A stretch of DNA of 64,000 nt from Sphingopyxis sp. UBA6723 (GTDB lineage: Bacteria; Pseudomonadota; Alphaproteobacteria; Sphingomonadales; Sphingomonadaceae). How positions within the stretch are numbered: the first letter of the stretch is position 1; every line of letters starts with the position of its first letter. The position numbers and the translations under genes are program-made. Under the pieces are notes generated by a model. The model made no database searches, was not told where the DNA came from, and was given only the letters and a program-made list of their open reading frames with translations. Positions 25,783-34,540 of this stretch are shown here, one piece after another. The stretch lies in contig NZ_DKIH01000013.1 of the NCBI RefSeq assembly GCF_002454115.1, positions 545,676-609,675 on the forward strand, in the 5' to 3' direction.

Positions 25783-27761
25783 CAATAAACCATTCCAAAG
25801 CCATAGAGGTTGAAGACGAGCGTCACCCACACCAGCACCAGTGCCGCGAGCGCCAGCAGCACGGCACCGAGCTTCATCGTCCAGCGACGCTTGTCCTTGA
25901 TCGTCAGCCACAGGTGCCAGCCCGCGGTTGCCAGCAGGCCGAAGCTTGCCACCGGGGTCAGGATGCGCAGCAGGTGGATCAGCCAGTCGAGCGGACCGCC
26001 CAGGCTGCCGATGTCGGCCGAGAAGGCCGCAATGAGCCCAAGCCAACCGGCGAGCGCCGCCAGCACCAGCCACGCGAAGATGCGCGACAGCCGGTACGCG
26101 CGCCGCGACTTGCCTTCGAGCGCAAAATCGGCCTTGAAGCTGCGCCGGACGAGCGCGCGCACCGGCCACGCCAGCGCGGCGAGCAGCACGATGCCCAGCG
26201 CGGCGATCAGCGCCGGGTTGAGCCACGCCGCATTGACGCTCGCCGGGGCGGGTTCGAACACCATGAACGGCGAACCGGCATCGACGCTGAAGCGCACCAC
26301 GCGGCCGTCCTTGACCTCGGCGGCCAGCCGCTCGCCGGTACCACGGTCACGCCACACGAAGGGTTCGACCTCCACCCAGTCGCGCGCTCCGGCGCCGAGC
26401 CCGTCGAGCGCCGGGAATGTGATCTTGCCATCTTCGGTGAGCGAGATGGTCGCCTGCCCCAACAGCCCGAGCAGGCTCAGGAAATTGGTGAACGACCCGC
26501 GGCTGCTGACATAATTGCCGACCATCATCTGCGCGTGCTCGGCGGCGGTCTTGGCGTCGACGGCTCCTCCCTTGTCCTCGCCGGGAAGATAACGATCGGC
26601 AAATTTGTGGAACAGCGCGCTGCGGATCGCGCCCGCGTCGCCCTGGGTTCCGGCGCTGTTCATCGACACATAAACGCCGATGTCATCCTCGGGGAACAGC
26701 CACAGATAGGAGTGGAACCAGACCGTGTCGCCGCCATGCGCGATCGCGCGCCGACCGTTGACCCATTGCTCGTAGAAACCGAGCGCCATGCTGTTGAGCG
26801 GGCCGACACCGGGCGCCTTGAAATCATGCATCTGTTTCGCGGTTTCAGGCTTCAGCAGTCCAGCGCCGTCGTTCAGGTGCGCGATCATGAATTTCGCCAT
26901 ATCGGCACCGCTCGCCGACAGGCTGCCCGCAGGACCGGGAATGACGATCTCGAACGGTTTTGCCTTTTGCGTGATGTCGGGATAGCCTTTGGCCATATGC
27001 GGCGCGAGGCGCGCGGGCAGCGGCTGGCGGAACGTCGAGTGCGTCATGCCGAGGGGCTTGAAAATCCGGTTTTCGATATAGGTATCGAACGGCTCGCCGC
27101 TGACTCGTTCGACGATATAGCCAGCAAGCGCAGTGGCATAGTTGGAATAAGCCGGGGTGGTTCCCGGCGCAAAGACGCGCGCTGGCAGCGCCAGCGGCAT
27201 CTGTTCTTTTAGCGTCATCACCGCCTTCGGATCGCTGCTAATCAGGTGACGCACCGACTCCTCGAATCCAGCGGTATGCGTCATGATGTTGCGCATCGTG
27301 ACGGGCTTGCCCTCAAAGGGCGGAATCTTGAAATCGAGATAGGCGTTGACGTCCTTGTCGAGGTCGATCTTGCCCGCTTCGACCTGCTGCATCACCGCGG
27401 TCCACGTCAGCAGTTTCGACACCGAGCCGGGACGGAACATCGTGGTGTCAGGCAGCACCGGGGCGCGCTTGGCAACGTCGGCAAAGCCATAGCCTTTTTG
27501 CAGCACGACCTGATCGCCGCGGACGACGACGACAACCGCACCGGGGATCCGCGCGCGTTCAAGCGCATAAGGCAGATAACCGTCCATCCACGCTTCAAGA
27601 TCGGCGGCGTTGAGCGCGACGGGCGCTTTCTGCGCCTTCGGGGCAGGTGCCGCCACTGTCTCGACTTTCTTCGCCGTTGGCGCGGGCAGCGGCCCCTGCG
27701 CCGCCAGCGGCAGCGCGGCGAGCGCCGCCAGTCCTATCATCGCCTTGCGGATGAAACGCAT
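25782..27761 (-). CDS. Serine hydrolase (S12/beta-lactamase-like) with C-terminal membrane domain
   Basis: Large secreted serine hydrolase of 659 residues. Signal peptide at 1-22, catalytic domain about 45-410 with S-V-S-K (nucleophile) near 115, Y-S-N and H-G-G-D. After a beta-rich linker there are four predicted membrane helices in the last ~160 residues, so the active domain is held at the periplasmic face of the inner membrane. ATG 27761 is preceded by AGGGGAAAGTG; an ATG at 27836 lacks a site. First gene of a two-gene leftward operon with dgcA, and divergent from the regulator. Proteins of this layout are usually annotated as beta-lactamase family or D-alanyl-D-alanine carboxypeptidase; the target is not known. 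Confidence 0.9.
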   Translation of the reverse strand: MRFIRKAMIGLAALAALPLAAQGPLPAPTAKKVETVAAPAPKAQKAPVALNAADLEAWMDGYLPYALERARIPGAVVVVVRGDQVVLQKGYGFADVAKRAPVLPDTTMFRPGSVSKLLTWTAVMQQVEAGKIDLDKDVNAYLDFKIPPFEGKPVTMRNIMTHTAGFEESVRHLISSDPKAVMTLKEQMPLALPARVFAPGTTPAYSNYATALAGYIVERVSGEPFDTYIENRIFKPLGMTHSTFRQPLPARLAPHMAKGYPDITQKAKPFEIVIPGPAGSLSASGADMAKFMIAHLNDGAGLLKPETAKQMHDFKAPGVGPLNSMALGFYEQWVNGRRAIAHGGDTVWFHSYLWLFPEDDIGVYVSMNSAGTQGDAGAIRSALFHKFADRYLPGEDKGGAVDAKTAAEHAQMMVGNYVSSRGSFTNFLSLLGLLGQATISLTEDGKITFPALDGLGAGARDWVEVEPFVWRDRGTGERLAAEVKDGRVVRFSVDAGSPFMVFEPAPASVNAAWLNPALIAALGIVLLAALAWPVRALVRRSFKADFALEGKSRRAYRLSRIFAWLVLAALAGWLGLIAAFSADIGSLGGPLDWLIHLLRILTPVASFGLLATAGWHLWLTIKDKRRWTMKLGAVLLALAALVLVWVTLVFNLYGFGMVY

Positions 27762-27862
27762 CACTTTCCCCTTTTGTCCGGCACGCCCTGTCTGACCTTG
27801 CAGCAAGCCGCGCGACCCCTTACCAAGGGTCAACAACTGTTAACCCGATAGGGACATAATGA

Positions 27863-27883
27863 TCCTGATTAGAAAATTGTCAA
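27863..27883 (-). promoter_or_regulatory. Promoter/operator element B, between serine hydrolase-dgcA operon and regulator
   Basis: Second copy of the 21-bp element (differences at 3 positions). On the minus strand it carries a perfect -35 TTGACA and, 16-18 bp on, an AT-rich -10 region (CATTATG), about 100 bp before the serine hydrolase start. It also ends only 7 bases before the regulator ATG at 27891 on the other strand, so a protein bound here could repress both directions. Confidence 0.65.
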
Positions 27884-27890
27884 ATATGGA

Positions 27891-28526
27891 ATGGAAATTT
27901 TGATGGCGGCTCGTGTGGCCCCACCCACGCTCGGCACCGTAATGAAGAGCATTCGCTCGCGAAACGGCTGGACGCTCAAGGAGATGAGCGCCAAATCGGG
28001 CATCCCGGTTTCGACCTTGTCAAAGGTCGAACATGACCGGCTGACGCTGAGTTATGACAAATTGCAACAGCTTAGCCAGCGACTCAGCATCCGCATGGCG
28101 GACCTGTTCGCGGAGGAGGAGAGCGATAGCGCTCCGCGTGTCACCGGTCGCCGCAGCGTCGGAACGATCGAACAGGCGGTGCGCGTCACCACCGACAATT
28201 ACGATTATCATTACCTTTGCACCGACCTGCGCCAGAAACGGATGATCCCGATCATCACCCGCATCCGCGCCCACAGCGCACGCGAATTTGGCGAGCTCGT
28301 CCGCCATCAGGGCGAGGAATTCATCTATGTGCTGGAGGGCGAGATCGAGATTCACACGGAATTCTATGACCCCGTGGCGCTGAAGACAGGTCAGGGCATC
28401 TATCTCGATTCGTCGATGGGCCACGCTTATGTGGTTGCCGAGGGCTTTGACGAGGCGCTGGTGCTGGGCGTCTGTTCGAGCGCCGACGAAGGGTTGATGG
28501 ATTCGCTGATGAGCCTGCACGGCTGA
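27891..28526 (+). CDS. XRE-family regulator with C-terminal cupin domain
   Basis: Transcription factor of about 211 residues. Residues ~17-70 form a lambda-repressor-type helix-turn-helix (N-G-W-T-L-K-E-M-S-A-K-S-G-I-P-V-S-T-L-S). Residues ~130-200 form a cupin effector pocket (G-E-E-F-I-Y-V-L-E-G-E-I-E-I-H-T). Regulators of this type commonly sense small metabolites, including amino acids. Start 27891 or the in-frame ATG 27903, which has GGAA seven bases upstream. It is divergent from the hydrolase-dgcA operon and 19 bp before the deacylase gene, and is the likely reader of elements A and B. Confidence 0.9.
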   Translation: MEILMAARVAPPTLGTVMKSIRSRNGWTLKEMSAKSGIPVSTLSKVEHDRLTLSYDKLQQLSQRLSIRMADLFAEEESDSAPRVTGRRSVGTIEQAVRVTTDNYDYHYLCTDLRQKRMIPIITRIRAHSAREFGELVRHQGEEFIYVLEGEIEIHTEFYDPVALKTGQGIYLDSSMGHAYVVAEGFDEALVLGVCSSADEGLMDSLMSLHG

Positions 28527-28545
28527 TTGCATTCGGAGAAAATTG

Positions 28546-30243
28546 ATGGCCTGTTCGCGGCCCTTTATCCCATCCGCCTTGCTGCTGTGCAGTTCGATGC
28601 TGCTGTCGGCGTCAGTTGCCGCGCAGGCGCCCGCCTATGACCTGATCATTCGCGGCGGCACGCTTTACGACGGGTCGGGCCAGCTCCCCGTCGTCGGCGA
28701 TGTCGCGATCAAGGACGACCGGATCGTCGCGGTGGGCATAGTGGCGGGAACCGCAAAAAGCGAGGTGCAGGCCAAGGGCATGGCGGTGGCGCCTGGCTTT
28801 ATCAACATGCTGAGCTGGGCAACCGAATCGCTGATCGTCGATCCCAAAAGCCAGAGCGACATCCGGCAGGGGGTCACGCTGGAGGTGATGGGCGAAGGCT
28901 GGTCGATGGGACCGCTCAGCCCCGAAATGAAGCGCCAGGAAACCGAGCGGCAGGGCGACCTTAAATTCCCGATCGAATGGACCAGCCTCGGTGACTATCT
29001 CAGCTATCTGGAAAAACGCGGCGTTTCGACCAATGTCGCGAGCTTCGTCGGCGCCGCGACGGTGCGCGTCCACGAACTCGGCGAAGGTGACGTCGATCCC
29101 ACCCCGGCGCAGCTCGACAAGATGCGCGCGCTGGTGCGGGAAGCGATGAACGACGGCGCGATGGGGGTCGGCAGCTCGCTGATCTACGCGCCCGGCTCCT
29201 ACGCCGAAACCGATGAACTCGTCGCGCTGACCAGCGAAGCCGCGAAATGCGGCGGCATGTACATCAGCCATATGCGCTCCGAAGGCGATCGCATCGAACA
29301 GGCGGTCGACGAACTGATCGACATTTCGCGGCGATCGGGCGCGCCCGCCGAAATCTATCATCTCAAGCTGGCAGGGCGCAGCAACTGGGACAAGCTCGAT
29401 ACCATCGTGAAAAAGATCGAGGATGCGCGCGCCGAAGGGCTCCGGATCACCACCGATATGTACACCTACACCGCTGGCGCGACCGGGCTCGACGCCGCGA
29501 TGCCGACATGGGTTCAGGCGGGCGGACTGGAGGCATGGATCGAACGGCTGAAAGATCCTGCCACCCGCGCGCGCGTCGCCGCCGAAATGAAACAGCCCGG
29601 CAGCGACTGGGAGAATCTCTACTATGGCGCAGGCGCCGACAAGATGATCCTCTCGGGCTTCAAGAACGAGAAGCTCAAACCGCTCACCGGCAAGACGCTG
29701 GCCGAGGTCGCGGCGATGCGCGGCAAATCGGCCGAAGAAACCGCGATGGACCTGGTGGTCGAGGACGGATCGCGCGTCGGAACCGTCTATTTCCTGATGT
29801 CGGAGGACAATGTCCGCAAACAGATTCAGCTGCCGTGGATGAGCTTCGGATCCGATGCGTCGTCACAGGCGCCCGAGGGTCATTTCCTGAAATCGGGCGC
29901 GCACCCGCGCACCTACGGCAATTTCGCGCGCCTGCTCGGTCGCTATGTCCGCGATGAAAAACTGATCTCGCTGGAACAGGCGGTGTACCGGCTGACCGCC
30001 CTCCCCGCCGCCAATCTGGGGATCAAGGATCGCGGCGCGCTCAAACCCGGCTATTATGCCGACGTCGTGGTGTTTGATCCGGCGACCGTCGCCGACCTGT
30101 CGACGTTTGAGAAACCGCACCAGTATTCGATCGGTATGCGTGATGTGTTCGTCAACGGCATCCCGGTGCTGCGCGGCGGCGAACATAGCGGGGCCACACC
30201 GGGGCGCGTGGTCCGCGGCCCCGGATGGAATCGTTGCCCTTAG
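28546..30243 (+). CDS. N-acyl-D-amino-acid deacylase-like amidohydrolase, altered metal motif
   Basis: Amidohydrolase-superfamily protein similar over its length to D-aminoacylase and N-acyl-D-glutamate deacylase, which free D-amino acids from N-acyl forms. ATG 28546 has GGAG at 7 bases; a TTG one codon earlier is unlikely. Signal peptide to about residue 27, so periplasmic. Ligand candidates kept: His in Y-I-S-H-M-R-S-E, His in I-Y-H-L-K, Asp in F-G-S-D-A, and the late H-P-R-T-Y-G. But the N-terminal H-x-H of the family is replaced: G-F-I-N-M-L-S-W at 84-91, and the G-N-C-G-like site reads G-E-G-W at 116-119. Co-directional with the regulator, 19 bp apart. 565 residues. Confidence 0.86.
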   Translation: MACSRPFIPSALLLCSSMLLSASVAAQAPAYDLIIRGGTLYDGSGQLPVVGDVAIKDDRIVAVGIVAGTAKSEVQAKGMAVAPGFINMLSWATESLIVDPKSQSDIRQGVTLEVMGEGWSMGPLSPEMKRQETERQGDLKFPIEWTSLGDYLSYLEKRGVSTNVASFVGAATVRVHELGEGDVDPTPAQLDKMRALVREAMNDGAMGVGSSLIYAPGSYAETDELVALTSEAAKCGGMYISHMRSEGDRIEQAVDELIDISRRSGAPAEIYHLKLAGRSNWDKLDTIVKKIEDARAEGLRITTDMYTYTAGATGLDAAMPTWVQAGGLEAWIERLKDPATRARVAAEMKQPGSDWENLYYGAGADKMILSGFKNEKLKPLTGKTLAEVAAMRGKSAEETAMDLVVEDGSRVGTVYFLMSEDNVRKQIQLPWMSFGSDASSQAPEGHFLKSGAHPRTYGNFARLLGRYVRDEKLISLEQAVYRLTALPAANLGIKDRGALKPGYYADVVVFDPATVADLSTFEKPHQYSIGMRDVFVNGIPVLRGGEHSGATPGRVVRGPGWNRCP

Positions 30244-30368
30244 CGATCTTGCTTAAACGCCTGATTTGGCATCGCTTTGCCCGCACTAGTACATCATCGG
30301 CGTTTTTCTGCGGGAAAAACCTGCTGACGCGGACTTAAAGCCGCAGTGCGCAGCCCGTTAATTGTCGC

Positions 30369-31508
30369 ATGACCACCAAAGCAACACCATCGAACGAGCC
30401 GGTAGGACGGCTCCTGGATTGGCTGGGGCTCCGCAGCGCGCGAAGCTCCCCTCCGACCGGACGGCACGCGCCGCCCGATGGTGGCGGCGGCGCTCGCGAT
30501 CTTGCCCAACTCGCCCGGCATCAGCTGATCGGCACGATCATGGCGTTTCTGGTCGATAATGACCTTGATGTGTCACCGGCGAATTTGTTGCTGGCACATG
30601 CCGCCTTCTCGGGCATGAACCCGCATCTGGCGCGCCAGATTACGTCGCGGTCGCAATCGCCCGATGGGATCACCCAGCAATGGCTGAACGAACTCGGCGA
30701 GCACAACAGTGCTCCCGCCGACCATGCCGATCTCGACCGCCTGATGACGCGGCTCGAAACCAACCTCGAATCCTTCCACACCCATGCCAAGGAAGCGCGG
30801 ACGGTCACGAGCGACTATGGCTCCGAACTCGAACAGCATGTCGATGATCTGGAACAGCTGCAGAAAACCGGCCGCATCGTCTCCAGCCTCGCCGATCTTG
30901 CCAAGGTGATGCTCGAACGTACGCGCAAGGCCGAGGATCATATGCGCAAAAGCGAGGACGAAGCGAAATCGCTGCGCCGCAGCCTCGAACGCGCCAAACG
31001 CGATGCCGAACTCGATTTCCTGACCGGCCTGCCCAACCGCCGCGCTTTCGAAATCCTGCTCGATCGCCACTACAAGGAAGCACGCGCCGCGTGCGAGCCG
31101 CTGAGCGTTGCCTTTTGCGACATCGACGAATTCAAGAAGGTCAACGACATCCACGGCCATGAGGCTGGCGATCGGGTGATCAAGGCGATCGCCGACACGC
31201 TGTCGCGAATTTCGGACGACCGCTGCCATGTTGCGCGCCACGGCGGTGAGGAATTTGTCATGCTGTTCCGCGGCCTGACCCCCACGCAAGCCGCCGAGCG
31301 GCTGGACGAAGCCCGCGAACAGCTCGCCGAACGCAGGCTGATCAATCGCAAGACGGACGAACCGTTCGGACAGATCACCTTTTCCGGCGGCGTCGCTGAC
31401 GTCTTTGGTTATGGCGAAACGCGCGGGGCACTCAAGGCCGCTGACGATGCGCTGTACAAAGCGAAAGCGGGCGGTCGTAATCGCATCGAGCTCGCTGACC
31501 CCAGCTGA
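30369..31508 (+). CDS. Diguanylate cyclase (GGDEF) with N-terminal coiled coil
   Basis: Makes cyclic di-GMP from GTP. 379 residues: a Pro/Gly-rich start, an unassigned helical region (about 45-100), a long charged coiled coil (about 110-205), then the GGDEF domain (about 210-375). The active-site G-G-E-E-F is at 292-296, so the enzyme is probably active. The usual inhibitory R-x-x-D site before it is absent (the stretch reads D-D-R-C). No membrane segment, so cytoplasmic. It stands alone, converging with the methyltransferase gene. A possible link to the adhesin system 15 kb away is only by theme. Confidence 0.92.
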   Translation: MTTKATPSNEPVGRLLDWLGLRSARSSPPTGRHAPPDGGGGARDLAQLARHQLIGTIMAFLVDNDLDVSPANLLLAHAAFSGMNPHLARQITSRSQSPDGITQQWLNELGEHNSAPADHADLDRLMTRLETNLESFHTHAKEARTVTSDYGSELEQHVDDLEQLQKTGRIVSSLADLAKVMLERTRKAEDHMRKSEDEAKSLRRSLERAKRDAELDFLTGLPNRRAFEILLDRHYKEARAACEPLSVAFCDIDEFKKVNDIHGHEAGDRVIKAIADTLSRISDDRCHVARHGGEEFVMLFRGLTPTQAAERLDEAREQLAERRLINRKTDEPFGQITFSGGVADVFGYGETRGALKAADDALYKAKAGGRNRIELADPS

Positions 31509-31540
31509 ACCGAGCTTCCCGCCAGGGGACGTGACGCAGC

Positions 31541-31570
31541 GAACCAGCGCCCCGCAAAGTGCGCCGGTTC
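31541..31570. terminator. Hairpin between convergent cyclase and methyltransferase genes
   Basis: GAACCAGCGC (31541-31550) pairs with GCGCCGGTTC (31561-31570) with one mismatch and a 10-base loop. No T-tract, so a Rho-independent role is uncertain. Confidence 0.35.
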
Positions 31571-31587
31571 GCGGCACACAGGCCCGA

Positions 31588-32499
31588 TCAGCGGCTCCAG
31601 CGCGCGAAAATTGCCGTGGGAAGCAGCAATCCCCGGGTCTCTTCGCGCACCGCCAGCTCGCCGCATTCAACCTGACCGGGCAGGTCAGCAAACAGCTGCG
31701 CCAGCAACTCTCCGATCGCCAGCGCCGACATACGCACCGCATAGACGGTGAGGAATAGCGCGCGGCTGTCGGCATCGAGCAACCGGCGGCAATCGGTCAG
31801 CAGCGGCGCCAGCCCCTCCTCCAGCTGCCAGCGTTCACCGCCGGGACCGCGCCCGAATTTGGGCGGGTCGAGCAGGATCGCGTCATAGCGTTTCTCGCGC
31901 CGCACTTCGCGCGCGGTGAATTTGCCGGCGTCGTCGAGGATCCAGCGTAGCGGCCTGTCGGCCATCCCCGCCAGCGCCGCATTTTCGCGCGCCTGTCCCA
32001 CCGATTTCTTCGACGCATCAACGTGGGTCACGGTCGCCCCAGCAGCGGCGAGCGCCTGACTCCCGACGCCGGTATAGCCGAACAGGTTCAGGAACGCCGG
32101 ATCGGGCTTGTCGGCGACCTGCGCGCGCAGCCAATCCCATACCGGGGCCATGTCAGGGAAAAAACCCAAATGGCGAAAGGGGGTGCATTGCGCGGTGAAG
32201 CGCGTCTCGCGCCATGCCAGCGGCCAACCTTCGGCTGGAACGGGCTTGTTATAGTACCAGCGTCCGCCGCCATCATCGTCCGACGCCGGGATGAATTCGC
32301 CGTCGGCGGCTTCCCATTCGCTGGTGGGCAGCGCGGGCGCCCACATCGCCTGCGGTTCGGGGCGAATGAAGCGGTAGCGGCCATAACGTTCGAGCTTGCG
32401 GCCATGGCCACTGTCAACCAGCCCATAATCGTCCCACGCCTCACCGACGAGGGTGACAAGCGGCAACAGCTCAGCCACGCGCGGCTTCGGCCAGCACAT
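31588..32499 (-). CDS. RlmI-like class I SAM-dependent methyltransferase
   Basis: Probable rRNA (cytosine) methyltransferase of the RlmI/RlmKL group. S-adenosylmethionine motif I is N-L-F-G-Y-T-G-V-G-S with the acidic V-D-A-S-K-K that follows; the catalytic motif IV is L-L-D-P-P-K-F-G-R-G. Usual RlmI is near 390 residues with an N-terminal PUA domain; this 303-residue form lacks it, which is common in Alphaproteobacteria. The ATG at 32499 overlaps the thrC end by 29 bp and has AAGG upstream; a GTG at 32478 is an alternative. Co-directional with thrC, so likely co-transcribed. Confidence 0.85.
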   Translation of the reverse strand: MCWPKPRVAELLPLVTLVGEAWDDYGLVDSGHGRKLERYGRYRFIRPEPQAMWAPALPTSEWEAADGEFIPASDDDGGGRWYYNKPVPAEGWPLAWRETRFTAQCTPFRHLGFFPDMAPVWDWLRAQVADKPDPAFLNLFGYTGVGSQALAAAGATVTHVDASKKSVGQARENAALAGMADRPLRWILDDAGKFTAREVRREKRYDAILLDPPKFGRGPGGERWQLEEGLAPLLTDCRRLLDADSRALFLTVYAVRMSALAIGELLAQLFADLPGQVECGELAVREETRGLLLPTAIFARWSR

Positions 32500-33868
32500 A
32501 GGCCTTCACGGCGTCATAGTCGCCCGGAAGGCGCTCGTAACGCTCTTCCCGCTCGAACAGATTGCCCATCCTTGGCGGCAAGGCGGGACGCACGCCGGTT
32601 GCACGCTCGACAGCGTCACGGAACTTCGCCGGATGCGCGGTCGCCAGCGTGACGACGGGAATATCGGAATCAATCTCCAGCGCGCGCGCCGCGGCCAGCC
32701 CGACGGCGCTGTGTGGATCGATAATCTGCCCGCCATGCTCCTGCGCCCAGCGCAGCGCGAGCGACATCGCGTCGCCGTCGATGCTGGCGCTCGAAAACAG
32801 CCCACGTGCGCTGGTCAGCATGTCGGCAGGGATGGTCATCGCGCGATGGCGGTCGAACTCGCCCATCATCGCGGTAATAGCAGCACCGTCGCGGCCCGAC
32901 AGGTCGAAGAGCAGGCGCTCGAAATTGCTGCTGACCTGAATGTCCATGCTGGGGGTCGCCGTCGCGGTGACGGTTCCCGCGCTATAGTCGCCTTTGGTGA
33001 GAGCACGGTGGAGGATGTCGTTGACGTTGGTGGCGACGACCAGTCGCGCGATCGGCAGTCCCATCTGCGCCGCGACATAACCCGCAAACACGTCGCCGAA
33101 ATTGCCCGTTGGCACAGAAAAAGCAACCGAACGGTCGGGACCACCGAGGCGGACGGCGGCGTAGAAATAATAGACAACCTGCGCCATCAGCCGCGCCCAG
33201 TTGATGCTGTTTACCGCTGACAGGGTCAGCTGGCCGCGCGCTTCTTCGTCGCCGAACAACCGCTTCACCATCGCCTGCGCATCGTCGAAACTGCCGTCGA
33301 TCGCGATGTTGTGCACATTCGGCGCCAGCACCGTTGTCATCTGGCGCCGCTGCACGTCGCTGACCCGGCCTTCGGGATGCAGCATGAAAATCTGGATATG
33401 CTCGCGCCCCGCAACCGCCTCGATCGCCGCCGATCCGGTGTCGCCCGAGGTCGCTCCGACGATGGTGATATTCGTGTCGCCGCCGCTCAGGAATTTTTCG
33501 AACAGCTGGCCCAGCAATTGCAGCGCAACGTCCTTGAACGCCAGCGTCGGGCCGTGGAACAGTTCGAGCAGCCAGTGGCGGTGGTCCAGCTGGACGAGCG
33601 GGGTCACCGCGTCATGGCTGAAACTGCCATAGGCCGCGCGGCACAAATCTCGCAGCTCGTCCTCCGACAACACGCCTGCGACGAACGGACGCATGACGCG
33701 CACCGCGGTTTCGGCATAGCTGAGCCCCGCCAGCGCACGAATATCCTCAACCGCCATCTGCGGCCAGCGCGCGGGCAGATAGAGGCCGCCATCGCTGGCA
33801 AGCCCCGCGAGCGTGGCGGCACGAAAGTCGAGGGTCGGCGCAGTGCCGCGGGTGCTGATATAGTCCAT
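32471..33868 (-). CDS. thrC: Threonine synthase
   Basis: PLP enzyme converting O-phospho-L-homoserine to L-threonine. 465 residues, usual length for the long (class 2) form. It opens with M-D-Y-I-S-T-R-G-T-A-P as typical threonine synthases do; the PLP Lys is in A-F-K-D-V-A, and the phosphate loop is V-G-A-T-S-G-D-T-G-S-A-A. It follows SURF1 by 27 bp in the leftward cta cluster, an order often seen in sphingomonads. Cytoplasmic. Confidence 0.97.
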   Translation of the reverse strand: MDYISTRGTAPTLDFRAATLAGLASDGGLYLPARWPQMAVEDIRALAGLSYAETAVRVMRPFVAGVLSEDELRDLCRAAYGSFSHDAVTPLVQLDHRHWLLELFHGPTLAFKDVALQLLGQLFEKFLSGGDTNITIVGATSGDTGSAAIEAVAGREHIQIFMLHPEGRVSDVQRRQMTTVLAPNVHNIAIDGSFDDAQAMVKRLFGDEEARGQLTLSAVNSINWARLMAQVVYYFYAAVRLGGPDRSVAFSVPTGNFGDVFAGYVAAQMGLPIARLVVATNVNDILHRALTKGDYSAGTVTATATPSMDIQVSSNFERLLFDLSGRDGAAITAMMGEFDRHRAMTIPADMLTSARGLFSSASIDGDAMSLALRWAQEHGGQIIDPHSAVGLAAARALEIDSDIPVVTLATAHPAKFRDAVERATGVRPALPPRMGNLFEREERYERLPGDYDAVKAYVLAEAARG

Positions 33869-33895
33869 GACGCCAAAGCGCCTAGCGGCGCGGGC

Positions 33896-34540
33896 TCAAG
33901 GCCGCAAGCGGCGACGGACGGCGAGGAAATAGATGAGCAACGCCGCGGCAGCGAAGAGGAACCATTGGACCGCATAGGCGAGATGATTATTTGGCGTATT
34001 GTCGGCCGACGGCACTGCACTTGGGCGCAACCCGGCGGCTGGCGTGTCGGCGATCAACATCGCCCGCGCGGGAGAGGCCTTGCCCGCGGCGCGCTCCATC
34101 ACCGTCGGTTGGTCAGGGCCCGGAACGATCGTCCCCTGTACGATCCCGCCGGTCCATTTCGGCGGGGTGAAATCATCCGAAATACCGACGTCGACCAACA
34201 CCCCAGGCCCTTCGGCGCCGGTGCGGCAATCGGCGATCATGCGAAAGCCAGCCTTGCCCTTCTGGTCCGTGCCGCTGCGCGGATCCCAGCGCACGGGTTC
34301 GAGGCACACCACGCTGCTTTTGCGGAACAGGAAGGCTTCGGCGACCGGCGGCAGTTCGGGGTATGTGACCAGCGACGACATCGCCATGTTGCGCTGGTAG
34401 AGCACGACCAGCGCTTCCTTCTCGTTCTTGCGCTGGAGCTGCCACACCCCGAGGGCGACCATCACCAGCACCGCAATGATCACAATGATCGTCGGGACCA
34501 GCGGCCAGCGTCGCGGCGGTGAGGCGACAGGATCAGTCAT
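33896..34540 (-). CDS. SURF1-family cytochrome oxidase assembly protein
   Basis: Inner-membrane assembly factor that helps place heme a in subunit I of aa3 oxidases. 214 residues with two terminal membrane helices: one at about 13-33 (V-P-T-I-I-V-I-I-A-V-L-V-M) followed by the family's L-G-V-W-Q-L-Q-R, and one near the C-terminus (A-V-Q-W-F-L-F-A-A-A-A-L). The domain between them is periplasmic. It overlaps the DUF983 gene by 8 bp, in line with co-translation inside the oxidase operon. Confidence 0.92.
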   Translation of the reverse strand: MTDPVASPPRRWPLVPTIIVIIAVLVMVALGVWQLQRKNEKEALVVLYQRNMAMSSLVTYPELPPVAEAFLFRKSSVVCLEPVRWDPRSGTDQKGKAGFRMIADCRTGAEGPGVLVDVGISDDFTPPKWTGGIVQGTIVPGPDQPTVMERAAGKASPARAMLIADTPAAGLRPSAVPSADNTPNNHLAYAVQWFLFAAAALLIYFLAVRRRLRP

